Origin: Antedon bifida
Lineage: Eukaryota > Echinodermata > Crinoidea > Comatulida > Antedonidae
DNA length: 64,000 bases
Direction: 5' to 3'
Assembly: GCA_963402885.1 (NCBI GenBank)
Contig: OY727097.1
Location: 8,246,001 to 8,310,000 of the forward strand
This document shows, piece after piece, positions 33,901-47,080 of the stretch; position 1 is the first letter of the stretch, and each line of letters starts with the position of its first letter. Made by a program: the position numbers and the translations under genes. The notes under the pieces were generated by a model, which was not told the origin of the DNA, ran no database searches, and saw nothing but the letters and a program-made list of their open reading frames with translations.

Positions 33901-36900
33901 CAACAACATGTTTATCCTTTCTTTGCTATATGACATTTACAATAATGTACTACTTTTACCCGAACATTCCCAAAACATATCTACTAATTAAATTGACACA
34001 TCATGGCAACTTTTGAATCTGCCATAGGCTTTAATTAAGTGTATTAGTTAGCAAGATAATTATCTTTACTTAAAAACACAGACATGAACTTCTTCTCTGA
34101 CAGGTCTAAAATTCAAGGTTAGGTTAATTTGATAATTTGATAAACACATATTCCATACAATAGTAGTTTCCTAATTAATCAGGTTGGCTGTTACCTGTAG
34201 GGGCTTTGGTCTTCATATATAATCCCTTTATTCAGGAAATACCTATATTTAGCATTACATCTATCAAGACCAAGTATGTTGGTCTTAAATTGGAGGAGTA
34301 TTTGATAAAAGTAAACCATTCAGTCAGTAGATCTTGTGAGAGAGGCAGGTACAAGGCTTACAAATTTCCAGGACCATAATGAGAACCTGTTCATCTCTCC
34401 ATGTATTTAAATTTGTATTTTTTATATATTTTTGCTCAATATTACACAGATATGCATTATTCTAATGAGCCTTGCCAAAATACAATGTTTACCAAAATTT
34501 AGTTGCTGTGTGGAGCATTTGTTTGATGTCACCATTTCAAAGTTAAGACAATTTGGACAACTATATGGTTAGAAATTATTTAAATTTGTGTTTTCTTAAT
34601 TTTTTTTTCTTAATATTGCACAAATGTCAATTATTCAAATGAGTTTACCAGTAATGTCGCCACCACATTACAATGTTAAGCAATCAACATCAGATCTCTT
34701 CATAGCAGAGCAAATCTAGTTGCAGAAGTAGAGCTTTGATTTGATGTTCTTGAATCAATATTCACAGATAATTATTGGATTTTCATTAGAAAACTTTGAA
34801 CAATTTTAAGGTGAGAAATTATAGATCCTCTACTATATCTCATTAAAAAATAATTTGACCTGCTACAACGTACATTCAAATATATCAATTATTTTCAATT
34901 TTTATTTTCACTATCATTTGTGACATTTCTGCTATATGTTTTGATAAATATTTACTAATAATAAATAATCATTCGAAAGATTAATAATTGTAATGTAGGT
35001 AGTTTTTTAAAAATTTGATAGGTGGTATGTCAAACAAGCAAAATTTGTACTTATTAATTATTAATAATTGATAATAAGAAATAATATATTTAATATGGTA
35101 ATGTATAAATTTACACTTTTGCAGACAATTAAGTCTATTGGCCTTCCATATGTGTTTTCTCTCACTCTCATATGTAGTTTTCATCCATGAAAGATCTGAG
35201 TAAAGCCGACCTACGAGATGAAGAGAAAACATCAGGAAAACACAAGAATGCCAAACTAAGACTCTTGTAAATATTGTATATGCTTTAATTATTAGGAAAC
35301 ATTCAAAACAATTTGTATTATAAGACTTTTTATTTTTCAAACAGTTACCCTTAAGAATAATAACATGATTCATTAACTCATTGTCATCCACATCATAACC
35401 ACATACATTGACTGATTTCAGTGTTAAAAATCTATCTCATGGTAGTGATTGATGTTGAATGGACATTGATGGAATATTGATCTCCACAGGACACCATGTT
35501 AGCCACGGTCAATCCTATATCACTTACAATTTTCACTGTCACTGCCCAAGTCATCATGGTCAATGTGACCTCACACTAATAACTTTGACCAGAGCATTGA
35601 TCAAACGAAAATAATGAGGTACAAAGCAATGGTGAAAATTGGTTTAGTAGTTTTTAATGTTAATATTCAATGAATGTACTGGTTTTCTAGAGGCTCAAAA
35701 CTTTTCTTTCTATACGAAGGTGATTCTAGATCCTCAATACAGGGGCATCAAATATTACATTTTAATATACGGTACCCTTAATTATGCAGTTTACAGGGTT
35801 TTTGTAGAAGTTTATACCCACTGAGACTACTCTTAATCATGTGTTATACGAGGTTCTTAAGACTTGGCCACAAAAGTCCATTACCCACTTCAGTTACTAG
35901 GCTTGACATTCTAGCATTAAATCTTGATCATGTGTATACCAGCTTTTTGAAAATTGGCAAAGATGAGTCCTGTGCACTTTGTCCACAGTTGGCTCTTCTA
36001 TTCATTGTATGAAATGAGACCGTTTGTTCATTACAGGCCTACAAATGTTTGCTATTGCATGCATCCATAAACACAAGGTATCAAAATTATTGGAATTGTA
36101 CTTGGAAAGTTTTAAACTACTGTATGTTTGAAAACCGCCTTTGTCAGGTATCTTTTCTCCTATTTAAAGTTTACTGTGACCACACACATCGATAAACACT
36201 TTGAACTCATAATTAAAACATTATTTTCAAAATACGATACAGTATCTTTTAAATGTGACTGACACAGACTTTATCAGGTTTTTCATCAATTTTCCCTCAT
36301 TAGAAAAGGTCAGTCATTATGCCTAACACTTAATTATTTATCGAGGGGACAACTTCTGATGTCATTCAATGTTGTCATTTTATACCATGTCATTTGGTTT
36401 ATTGTGGCAACCTATCAGATTGCCTGGTGTCTCTAATGATCAATTAAATTCTTTATCTCTATATCAAAATATATTTGATTTCCAAGTTCAAACATTTGAT
36501 TATTGACATGTGTCAAAGTTCTACTGGGTTTGGTCAGTCAAGAACGATAATGGTCCTTGTTTTTTTTATCACAATTTATTTGAAGGTCACATATTAAATT
36601 CAACTGTACTATACTTATAGTTTATTTACAAATACCAAAGGCGTATAAGGATCATCCTCCCACTCTCCCTTATATTATTGGCGGCCTGTGGCTCAAATAC
36701 TCAGTTTGTAATTTTTATGCTCTGATCCCCCTATTTCAAAATCCAGGATCCTCCAAGGCTATTGTTGCCACCGCCCATTCCCAATCTTATATACAATGCT
36801 GATCCTCCCATGAATACCACAGCTAGATTTAAAAAAGAGAGGAATGATAGGAGAAGCATGTTTCTCCATTTTTACCTGAGAGAAATCAAGTAACAAATAA

Positions 36901-37619
36901 ATGTTTAATTGTTATAATAGGCATATAATGGCCATTGCATCTACCCAGGTAAAGTAGTAAAACCACTGATACCCTGTATACCTCAATCCAAATTTCCTTC
37001 TTTAAATTTCATGTTTTATTTTACCCATATCAACTGGAGTATGACCGATTCTATAGATTTGTGTTTGATCGTGAATTTATAGCTGCAGATATTTCATAAG
37101 TAAGTCCATAGAGGTTTTAATAAATTGAACATAAACACTTGGGATCAATTTCATATTGAATAAATCAATAACATAAATTTGGAAGTTAAATTATTGAAAT
37201 TGTTCCTTAGAATCATACATACTAGCAGTCATAATTTTCAACTTTTTTTTTTTTCCAACTAATCTTGACAGGGCACCAAAAATATGTTTTTTGCTTTTTG
37301 AAAAATATCAAATGCATTCATATAAGTTTTATCATTTATCCAATACACTAATATTAATATATTATATATTATTAACTTTTCACCCATCCACATATTTTAA
37401 AGTTGTATAGGTATACCTACAAGAGATAACTAGCTTCCTCACTGAAACTGCAAAGCAGTGGTGAGTCCAGGATTTTGAAATACCGTAAACTTAATAATGA
37501 ACACCTACTTAATATCTTATCCTTTACATTGCAAAACTGGATATGCAATATGAAAATTATTATTTTTTTAATGTATAATCAATGTGCACATACATAATCC
37601 CTCAACAAAAAAAGGTAAA

Positions 37620-37924
37620 GTCAAAACCTTAGCTAATGCTAACGGCCGTGGTGCCCATCTCCATTTCCTTAGCGTTTGGGCCAGACTCCACTAAGTGTGA
37701 ATGTTTGTGGGGGGTACGCCACTCCTCCCGCACAAACGAGTCTGATTTACCTTCCCAGTACTTTTTACATACCGGTACCCATTTCTATCACCTGGGTGGG
37801 GAGGAACAATGTGGATAAAGAATCTTGCTCAAGGACTCAACACTGCAGTGACCGGGCCGGGGCTTGAACCGGCAACCTATTGATTGCAAGTCCAATGCTC
37901 TAACCACTGCGCCACATTGCTCCT
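37620..37924 (-). mobile_element. tRNA-derived SINE, nearly full length, minus strand
   Basis: Reading the minus strand from 37924: a tRNA-like head with A-box GTGGCGCAGTGGTTAGAGC and B-box GCCGGTTCAAGCCCCGG, then the body with CACTGCAGTGTTGAGTCCTT and onward to GGCACCACGGCCGTT. The head resembles a tRNA but has 8-base anticodon and T loops and no acceptor pairing, so it is not a functional tRNA. Much richer in G+C than the surroundings. Confidence 0.75.
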
Positions 37925-38509
37925 CAACAAACCCACAATTAAAGGGAAACATTTCCTATATAAGGCAGTTATTATGATAATGTATAAAGCACAAATATTA
38001 CTTTTTTATTTAACAATCAGACATTTAACATTTATCCAGCCCCATGAGACATGTGAAAACACATTTCCATTCATTCTAATGATTTTCACAATGTTATTAC
38101 TTCTAAATTTTGATTAAAGTCACGATTATCGAGTCTGCTTTATCCACTGAAATCTGGTTTTGGTTCATTTCTAATAACCTTGGCATACAGAACCATACTG
38201 TGATAATTCATAACACATTTCGAAATTGATTTTTTAAAAATATTATAAATTCATATGGTGATGAAATTAAGCAATTCGTATTTGTGTACTTGTGCAAACC
38301 AATTGAGATGTCAAGCACTTTGTATGTTAGAAAATTTAATATGATTAATCAAATATTTTGTGAAAATAATAACACATCTTGTTGAAGAATTGACAGATTA
38401 CATTTTTGTGTCACATTAAAAATACATATTTTGTAAAAATAATGGTTATGCTATGGCCCCTTGATTTGATATTAAAATATGTTGCTTATTATAGACTTGA
38501 ATCTTATTT

Positions 38510-38640
38510 AACAGAGTTGTGGCTTGGTGGTTATGATGCTCGGCTAACAAGAGTTCTGGGTTCAGCTTCAGCTCCACTCCCAGAGACTTTGTTTATGTAG
38601 AGCAATCTTGTGTATAATGTTTGTCTTTTGAACAGGTAGT
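38510..38640 (+). mobile_element. tRNA-derived SINE fragment
   Basis: GTTGTGGCTTGGTGGTTATG (A-box-like), then CAAGAGTTCTGGGTTCAGCTT (B-box-like). Related in its head to 41530, 61814 and 62922. Confidence 0.55.
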
Positions 38641-39395
38641 GAATGAATTCACTTATGATTATCCTTGGAATTGGCAATTTGCCTAGATGGGTGTATTAGT
38701 GGCTGGATCTCAATGGAAATACAAAAAAAAAAAAAGCTAAATCAAAACGATAAAGTAAAACAACCAGAAAAGTTAGCAGAGCTTCCAGGCAACACTATTC
38801 CTTCATCATTTAGAGAATATGCTGTAAAAAATAGATCAAAAAGTAGTTCGTAATTCATTATAGCTGTCAAAAAAGGGGAAAGCATATGAGGCACCAAAGC
38901 ACAATTCTCTGGGTCCGACCCTGTTTTGTCAATATTTTCAGAAGAGACCAGTCCATGTTACACTCCTCCCTCCACACTCATACACAAAATTCTCTGAATC
39001 TTTATACACAACCCTGGAAAAAAACTCCCTAGATATGCCCCTAACATAAATTCTAGGATTACCAAGTGTAACATAATGTGAATGAATATGAATTACGCAA
39101 TAGAGCATATCTAATAGAACGTGCCTGTCCACAAGAAGAATTATATAACTATACCTTTAATGAGAAAAAAGATAGATAGGGTACTTTAAGCAATAGAACA
39201 TTTCTAATTCAACATATTCTGTTGTATGTCCGTGAACTTCTGAACCGAATACAGTAAATAATAAAAGGAAATATCTCTGACCTATATTTACATGGGAATT
39301 TAAACATTACAATGTAATATAAAGACGGCATATCCTTAATATCGAGGTATATAATTTCCAAACCATATGTTTTTATCACTACAAATAAGTGTAAT

Positions 39396-39436
39396 AAATA
39401 TTTGCATCAGTTTGACTCAAACTGATGCAAATATTT
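39396..39436. repeat. 41-bp perfect palindrome containing octamer motifs
   Basis: AAATATTTGCATCAGTTTGA (39396-39415), one central C, then its exact reverse complement (39417-39436). Each arm carries one ATTTGCAT/ATGCAAAT octamer. The right arm is also the start of a tandem duplication. Confidence 0.97.
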
Positions 39437-39713
39437 TTATTAAAATAACAATTTATTGAAAATGAAGTGTTCTGTAAGGCAAATGACTGTAGTTTATTTG
39501 CATAAATTTGCATTATGAAGATAATAATTTAATTATTATAATGTGTACAGTGGCAGATCCAAATTAATTCAAACTGATGCAAATATTGTTATTAAAATAA
39601 CAATTTATTCAAAATGAAGTGTTCTGTAATGCAAATGACTGTAGTTTATTTGCGTAAATTTGCATTATGAAGATAATAATTTAATTAATTTCATGTGTTC
39701 AGTGGCAGATCCA
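39417..39713 (+). repeat. Tandem duplication, 152-bp period
   Basis: Units start at 39417 and 39569 with TCAAACTGATGCAAATATT and end with CAGTGGCAGATCCA. Only a few substitutions separate them. Each contains several ATGCAAAT/ATTTGCAT octamers and a TTATTAAAATAACAATTTAT segment. Confidence 0.95.
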
Positions 39714-40291
39714 GGATTTTGAAGTCCATTATAATAATATACTAATAAAATAGCAATAATGACAACGAGGATGCTATATTTTATTAATATCCCAGACTAA
39801 TGAATGTTTCTTTATTCATACATATCCAACATAATTAAGCACACGGTCTAGTGCTAAACCATGATGCACAATGTAATTCTTCACAAATAATTAATATAAG
39901 ACCTGGAAATCATAGATGCATCCAAGGACCTGTTTCTGCTGCATAGCACCAGAAAAAAACCCATGTTTATTTGTGCTAAATTTGTGCTCCCAAATAATTG
40001 CATAAATTATTGATTGGTTGTTAAAAAATGTTAACAATATTTACCCAAAATGCAATGCGAGCAGGAGATAAAACGTATAAGATATATAATATAACAGATA
40101 AATAACCTTTTTTTGCGTTGCATCTGAATTGCAAAACAACCCCAATTGTTTGGGTGTTTTTAACCGATATTTTCAGGCTGCCATATATCTAGTTATTGAA
40201 AATTAGTCCTGTTTTTTGATGCCTAGAAATTGGGGGTAATTTATTTAATATACAGTTATTATTTTTTTTACAGAAGAAACAGGATTCAAAG

Positions 40292-40453
40292 TAAAGCTCT
40301 GTCTACACTATCAAACTAGTTTGACAACAAAAATGTGATGTGCCCAAAATATGGTAGTGATATACCAAAAAATGGTAGTGATATGACATCATCATGTCCA
40401 TATACACATCACATTATTTTTCACATAAAGTTTGATAGTGTAGACAGAGTTTA
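40292..40453. mobile_element. MITE, family A
   Basis: TA, then AAGCTCTGTCTACACTATCA on the left; the reversed right end reads TAAACTCTGTCTACACTATC. Same family as 3369-3516, but with an internal duplicated ATGGTAGTGATAT block. The interior CATCATCATGTCCATAT of this copy is the inverse of sequence in the other. Confidence 0.92.
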
Positions 40454-40779
40454 AGTTATAAGTTCTTTGATGCAGCCTCAATCTAGTGAAAGCTATCATA
40501 GCACATAGCATGTCACTTTCAATTTATATGCCATCTGAAATCCGAGTAGAAATAGGTTGTGCTTTTATAACCGTTGATGGATATTAGATTTTATCAAAAT
40601 ATAAATTTCATTTTCATAATATTAGTAGTAGATCAATTTGTGTAGCTGTAACATTTATTTTATGTTATTCAATAAACTGTATTAATAGTAAATAGCAATT
40701 TAAAGAAATCTATATATAAAACTAGAGGAACTGGAACACTACAAATCAGGTACGCCGCATATAGTATTTATAATTAGCT

Positions 40780-40880
40780 TGCCTTTCAATTCTAAAGTCC
40801 ATGGTTCGCTCCTGACCATGCTCATTCTTGAACCTTGTGATTGTTCCTGCTAATGAGAATTATACTAATTTCACATTGCC
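40780..40880 (+). mobile_element. Truncated tRNA-derived SINE
   Basis: GCTTGCCTTTCAATTCTAAAG, then GTCCATGGTTCGCTCCTGACC and CTGCTAATGAGA, parallels the SINE at 62922 (GTTTGCCTTCCAATCCCAAG and onward). The A-box half is missing or degraded. Confidence 0.55.
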
Positions 40881-40929
40881 TAGCAAAACTCTGGAGTTTT
40901 ACACACTCTGTGGCGACGGTGATGACGCC

Positions 40930-41048
40930 AGACCATTTTGTGATTTTCGAAAAAACTTGTTAACATAAAAACACCAAAGTGCTTAGAATAGCTTCAAATC
41001 ACATTTGGAGACGTTTCAGACCATTTTGTGATTTTCGAAAAAGCTTGT
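40930..41048 (+). repeat. 31-bp direct repeat pair, 88-bp period
   Basis: AGACCATTTTGTGATTTTCG, then AAAAA(A/G)CTTGT, at 40930-40960 and 41018-41048; one substitution. Confidence 0.95.
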
Positions 41049-41109
41049 CAAGTGTATTTAAACTCTGCAGTTGCTAGTATATGAATTCAATGAAGACGAG
41101 AAAATCTGT

Positions 41110-41177
41110 AAGCAACAAAATTGAACTCTGAACTTTCTGCAGAAGCTGTACCATTAGACCACTGGGGCTTTCATGGC
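41110..41177 (-). mobile_element. tRNA-derived SINE head
   Basis: The minus strand reads CCAGTGGTCTAATGGTACAG, then GTTCAGAGTTCAATTTTG: an A/B-box pair in tRNA spacing without a closing acceptor stem. Similar to the head at 4182-4260. Confidence 0.45.
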
Positions 41178-41529
41178 AAGTTCAAGTTTGATTTGTTCTC
41201 CTATATCAAATGTACTCAGAATAAGATTTGTATATATTTCAGTGAACAGTAATGATATTAATATTATACAATCAAATTTAAAATGGATCAGAAAAACTTT
41301 TATTGTAGCAAAGAATACAATACATACATTGTATATCGGATTCTTAGATTGTAGTCAAGCAGGACAGCACTCATTTAAAACCATCCGGTTTACTGCAGTC
41401 TGTAAGAAACAAATAATATTTAATATTAACAACCAAAAAATGTCATGAAATGAAAATGTCAAACAGTGATTCATTATACTTCATTTATACAAAATAGAAA
41501 AATAAATTGTTACATATAATTACAGCAGA

Positions 41530-41610
41530 GCAGCACTGTAGCTTGGTGGTTATGCTTAATTACAAATTACAGGGTTTTGGTTCAAATCCTAGAATTACCA
41601 AGCATAGTCT
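41530..41610 (+). mobile_element. tRNA-derived SINE head
   Basis: CTGTAGCTTGGTGGTTATGC, then GGTTTTGGTTCAAATCCTAG: A-box and a near-perfect B-box (GGTTCAAATCC). Confidence 0.55.
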
Positions 41611-42229
41611 TGCTGTAGGAGGGTTAGTTTAGAAAAAAAATGCTGATTTTTTTCCACTTTAATTTGTGTTTATATTAATGCTATGATGATACAATAATGC
41701 TGCAGTTGATTCATTAAATAAAAACAGTCATATGATATTGTAAGTTGATGCTGAATACTTTTTACCCAATACTTAGTATCTATATGTATCTATATAATGC
41801 TGAATACATGTCATATATGAAATAATATGCTACTTGAAAATGTTGTAACCATAGAATTCTGAGTCATAGACTGACGGCGAAAGAATGAAAGATGGTTAAG
41901 ACTGCCTAACTTCAAACCCATTTTTCTAAACACTGACAACTACTGCATTAAGAGTATGAATATCTGATACCCGAACTTGTTTTGTTCTTAAAACGACTAT
42001 ATTCATTCTAATTCTTCTTTATTGTAAATCATGTAAAAATAAGATTTGTTTAAAGCGTACAGTGATATTTCAAGATATTTGCAAGTAAGATGTATTGCAT
42101 TACAAGTTATATGTGAACACTATGAAAACCTTTTATAATGAATTTTGTTAGATATCTAAATAACATGCACTGAAATCTAGTTTAGCAGTATTCACTTGTA
42201 TAGGAGAATCTATTATTTTTAACGGTAAG

Positions 42230-42282
42230 TGTTTCCCTTAGCTTAAGTGTGAATGGGGAATACGGCCACTGGGGCTTACCAA
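42230..42282 (+). mobile_element. Half of a MITE related to 61863-62030
   Basis: CCCTTAGCTTAAGTGTGAAT, then GGGGAATACGGCCACTGG, matches the right half of the element at 61863-62030. The left half is missing or unrecognisable. Confidence 0.6.
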
Positions 42283-43039
42283 TAAAGCTATCATCTTTAT
42301 ACTAAACCTACAAATATATATGCCTACACTATTATGCCACTCTGTTTAACCTTTCTATTGTACACCAATTCAACAATTATCATTAAGTATTCTTCTCATT
42401 AGTACATTAAATCCTTATTTTCCTAATTAAACCTTAAATAGGAGCTGTAATTGATTGAAGGTTTATTGAATTAAGCATCACAGCTGAAAGCATTCAAATA
42501 AATCGATCAGTTCCTTTGCTCTAATTTCTTTAAATTTCAGGAACAATTCACCAATCATGGACTATAAATAAATTAATGTACTCTATTTTCGGTTTTTGTG
42601 ATTTGAAGATTGGCAATGAGTTAAAATATAGCAATAGTAACAAAACTCTGTTTTTTGTGATTCTGATATTTTTGTCGACACTTTGAATAAAATTGTGAAT
42701 ATTTTGTCATTTTTGTATATTGTTACTGTTTCATGTTTATCAACTTTTTAATGGAGGTTTTCATCTTTGTCAGTTGATTTAAAATAAAAAATAAATAATA
42801 CAATAAATTTGGCTAAAAATAAAAGCCCATTCTATTTTATTCCAGGAAATATTAATACTATTTAAAAGAAAATTTGAAATGTAAAAATGTGTATAAAACA
42901 TGTTCTATATTTGTGTTTACAAAGGTGTGATAAGAGATGATAAATTGTTTTAAAATTATTATAAGTAACTCATAGCAATGACATGACATTTTCGTCGGCC
43001 TACTGTACAAAAAAGGTCATCGTCTGCAGTTGGCTTAAA

Positions 43040-43130
43040 GTTTAAAGATACCGCGTTGGTGTCGTCCAATCAGATTGCGTAATGGTGACCCGCAATCTTG
43101 GTGATCGACTCGTGCGCACTGATGAGATAA
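43040..43130 (+). promoter_or_regulatory. Promoter-like segment with CCAAT box
   Basis: Local rise in G+C and CpG (CCGCGTT, GTCGTCC, GATCGACTCGTGCGCAC) with a perfect CCAATCAG at 43066-43073, an NF-Y-type site. It directly precedes a segment ending in a strong splice donor. Confidence 0.4.
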
Positions 43131-43255
43131 GCACACACTCAAAACACTGTGTGTGTGCTGCTCGGATCGTCTGCTTCATGTTGCTTGGAAGACTTACGTT
43201 TTAGCGAAAGTTCTACCACATTCTAAATGTAAATAATAGCTGAAAGATCATCTAG
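43130..43255 (+). other. Candidate non-coding first exon of a gene running right
   Basis: Ends CATCTAG before a consensus GTAAGT donor (gt at 43256-43257). Stops occur in every frame and no ATG is well placed, so if real it is 5' UTR. It holds a 9-bp-arm hairpin (AGCACACAC at 43130-43138, GTGTGTGCT at 43151-43159). No coding partner was found in the window. Confidence 0.35.
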
Positions 43256-46200
43256 GTAAGTGTTATTGATATCGTCTTTATTGTTAACATCATTGCTTGA
43301 TGCTGGTATATTGAACTGCAGCTCAAAGAACTATCGTTTTCCTAGCCTGCCTAGGCTAAGCTTAGACTGGGCTCTGTTGTATAGCAGCCCCATCTGTAGT
43401 GGTTGTATTGTGGTAGGGGCCCTGGATAAGGTGGGTTTTCCGCCTGAGGAATTTCATTCATCACTGGTTGAGATGATGGCATGTTTTTCACATCCATGGT
43501 TTCTCATTTCAGATAGAAATTTATATAGACATAATAAATTATAATAGTATGTAGTGTGGTGACACATCTTACTTAGACTAAGCTGATAATATTAAAAAGC
43601 ATAAAGGGTTATTCTAGGCTAAGCAGCTAGGCTACTCATTCATCACTGCTAATGTGCATACAGTACATATAGATCCAGGATTAAGGTTGGTTGAGAGTGG
43701 TGTCACCAAGGAGGTGGGGCTGTGGCTTTCTAGAGTAATTTAGGTCGTTTACGGGTACATAAATATGTTCAATTTATACATTTTACGTTAAAATTCGATA
43801 GGAGACAAAAAAATATGATAAAAAGGTGGGTTTAATGTCTGTTTTCTTTCCCTGTGTTTACGGTCTTTACTAATTGTGTGTGGCAATTATTTGTTCTCAC
43901 TTTTTTTTTGGAGTTCCCCTCCCTGCCTCCCATGCCCCCTTTTGTTAGTGTAGTGTTGTACACTGTATACTAGTAATGTGGATATGGATTCTCAGGATTG
44001 TTTTATGTTATCCTTATTTTAAACCGCTGTCTTTACTCAGCATTGCCTAGAGGAATATTATTCAGATCACAATGAAGTAACCGTTTATTCCTGTTTTCTA
44101 AACACAAGTGAGAGCAAATTCAAAACTGCTTTGGATTATAATAATATTGTAATATATATTGTATGTGATGCATATCTTTGCATGCTGACATTTTGTGGTA
44201 TAAAATAATATCATTTTATTAATTTCTCTCCTAAAAACAATTAACATTCACAAAGTACACACATTTTTTAAACTGAGAAGAACCATTTGTTGGGAATAAC
44301 AAAGGCTCATGTGCAGTCATGTGTAGACACTAGCATCTCTTGTTTAGTCATGCATTGCATTTATTTTATCCAGGCCAAGAAAACTCATTTGCAGGGAATA
44401 ATTTAAAAATAGATTCTATTCAAATTTATGATGCAGCATAAATAGAATAAGAAATGCATGGAATTGATAGAATTATGATTATTAAAGCATAAATAATGTT
44501 TGAAATTAGGACCTTGCATTAATAATATGATTTGATTCATGAAGTTGAAATTTGAGTATTTGTAGCCAAAGTAAATCATGAATACCAGAGATGATACATT
44601 CTGTCTACTACTTAGTTTTCAACAGGAAATTAAACACATTTACAGACATTATGTTCGATATGTTTTTCAGACGATGTTATTGTTGATAAGCAGAATATAA
44701 ATTAGTTTACAAGGAACCATGTCTCATGCTAACAATTAAACCATGTGGCTAGCAAAGGCTGAGTGTTTGCGTATAATAAAAGTATTGTATTGCTAATAAA
44801 TGCATTGTTGCTTACTACAGGATTACTTTTTGTTGCTGACTTTTCATTCCTACATCTATGTACTACTAACCTGAAATTTTGGTAATCATCTTGTAAATTA
44901 CATGACCGATACTTGCACTGTTTAAAAAGGGCTTTTAATTCCATTCGGATATGGTAGTAGAACAACAAATTTTCTTTAAAAAATGTGGATTTTAGACCAA
45001 TTTCCAGCTCTGAATCAATATTCTATGTCCTAAAAATCAAATATATTTTTCCAATGTTGCCTAAGAACAACAATAGAAATACAGCCAATTAATAACCAAA
45101 AATATAGACCTAACTGTAAAAAAGTAAAAGGCAATGTTGTTATAAGTAAATTCAGCTTGTTTGAATATTTTGATTATTATTATCAAGGACATACTTATGA
45201 TTCCTTTGTTTTCAGTGGTTTACATTTCACTACTTTATGTTGTGAAGTGTAAAGAGAGAATCCTTTAACCACTCAGGTAATTATTTAAATAAATTGCATT
45301 TCAAAATTTATGACCAAGGGATTTAAGTTTGTAGGGTTTGTAGAAGACTTCAATCTTGGTATGTGTTTTTATTTTACAAATAAATTTTAAATTTATCCAA
45401 TTTTTTTATATTTATTATGAATCTTAAATGTTTTCCCATGCTCAAATGTTTGTATTTTTTGTTTTTATTCATTTTGTCATGGACAGATCTAGTGGTGTAG
45501 TACTAAAGGTGCACTATCCCCCCCATCCCCACCATCCCTCACTATTCCCACCTAATTTGACAGCTATAATTAAATTATGAACTATTTTGTGATATCTATT
45601 TTGAAAGAATGTATGTCAGTGTTTTTCCGTTCAAAATAGCTTGGACCAAAACCGTGTTGAAGAATAGAACATCCCAATTTCACTGCCATTATGATTTAGC
45701 AGGACATTTTTCCATCGTCGAAAATCGAAAGTTACAAGAACAATGATCTGTTATTGTACACATTTTTCATTTACGAGTTTCACTGTTTACAGTATGTGAT
45801 TCAAAAAATCTCCTTTTATTAGTGTTAGTGTTTTTGTGAGAGCTCACATCACATTCTAATTTTAAATCTTTACTACTAACTTAGCCCAATTACCCAGAAA
45901 TATAGGAATGTGACAAGTTATTGCTATTTGCTATACTGAATACCCTGCTATGCTATAACATCGTCCAAGGACATACATGAATATCTTCATACAGGTAAGC
46001 CAGATAATTGATTGAAAGGCACTTAAAAAAATAAATATTTTATGTGTGGGTGTTGCTGTTCTCTTTATTCATATGTTCCTTGTTTAATATTTTCTTTTTA
46101 TTATTTCATTTTATGTCAGTTCATTTAATTTACAAAAAACAGTAGACATACAAGAAAACAATATTTCTGAATGAACTGATACTAACTTTACAATAGGATT

Positions 46201-46927
46201 AGATAGAGAAATCTTACCTCTTTACTGTATATCATACAATATATTAATGATTATATAATATTAAAAATGTTTACTGTACAAGAAAGAGTGGCAAAGTCAA
46301 TCTAGAAAGTCTGGTCTTTTTTTGAGTAGCCTACTACTTTTTTTATTCTTATGAATATTCATATATTTTCAGTGTTGAACATTACAGTATTTTTTCTAAT
46401 CTTTCATCATTTTGATAATATCTCATAAATACCTGTTATTGACTCCTCAATCAACAAGCTATTTTTTTATAGTATTTTCCTCGCACTTTTTTCAAATTAG
46501 ACTTTCTGTTTTTGTAGTATACATTTGATGTCCATTAGTCTTGAGTGAAAATTACTAAGTTGACGTATGCAATCTGTAATATATGTACAAAGTAATGTAC
46601 AGTATGCTATTTAGCTTCTATAAATAGAAAAACTGTATTTCAATGAATTAAATTTTCCATTGAAAACAAAACCAGCAATTATATTGCTAGGTATAACTAG
46701 TAAATTTGTAAACATCTGTATTGAGCATTTTTTTCCATGCCTTGTAATAAAATCTTGATGTTTCTGTTAAAATTATTTGTAGTAAATGTACAGTATTTTG
46801 CATAGTGAAACTGCTCAATTTATGAGAAGTGTACAGTACCTGATTTTTAAAATTCAATGTAGTACTGTAAAGACCTTAATTCTTATGGTTGCACATGTAG
46901 CATACTGTACATTCTTATACATTGTAG

Positions 46928-47080
46928 GCCATCGGTCGTCGAAAATTAAAAGCTCCATATTCACGACAACCGACGATCAAACTACGTCTTGTTAGTATGT
47001 GTGCATGTAAGAATATTGGGACATGCACAGGTTTGACCTGACATAAGTTGGTCGCAGTCGTCGCAAATCTAAAGCTCCCT
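46928..47080. repeat. Short direct repeat pair, GTCGTCG...AAAGCTCC
   Basis: CGGTCGTCGAAAATTAAAAG (then CTCC) near 46930 and GCAGTCGTCGCAAATCTAAA (then GCTCCC) near 47056 are diverged direct copies about 125 bp apart, in a CpG-richer island. Possibly the ends of a degraded element. Confidence 0.45.

Larger units (their letters stand above)
19850..43030. other. Long non-coding interval, no gene recognised
   Basis: Apart from the USP38-like 3' UTR at its left end, I find no exon with protein-family character. The longest open frames (for example the 136-codon one at 34981-35391, minus) are AT-rich and biased to Ile, Tyr, Lys and Asn, as chance frames are. The repeats and palindromes listed separately are the only structure I can support. 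It could contain introns of an unrecognised gene or a lncRNA. Confidence 0.5.

Noticed and set aside
34981-35391. 136-codon open frame on the minus strand
   Set aside because: Dominated by Ile, Tyr, Lys, Asn and Leu with no domain, no splice context and AT-rich codons; typical chance frame in such DNA.
37851-37922. Apparent tRNA gene on the minus strand
   Set aside because: A- and B-boxes are present but there is no acceptor stem and the loops are 8 bases; continuous with a SINE body.
43260-43544. 94-codon plus-strand frame after the candidate first exon
   Set aside because: Starts within the predicted intron just after the donor and shows no conserved features.
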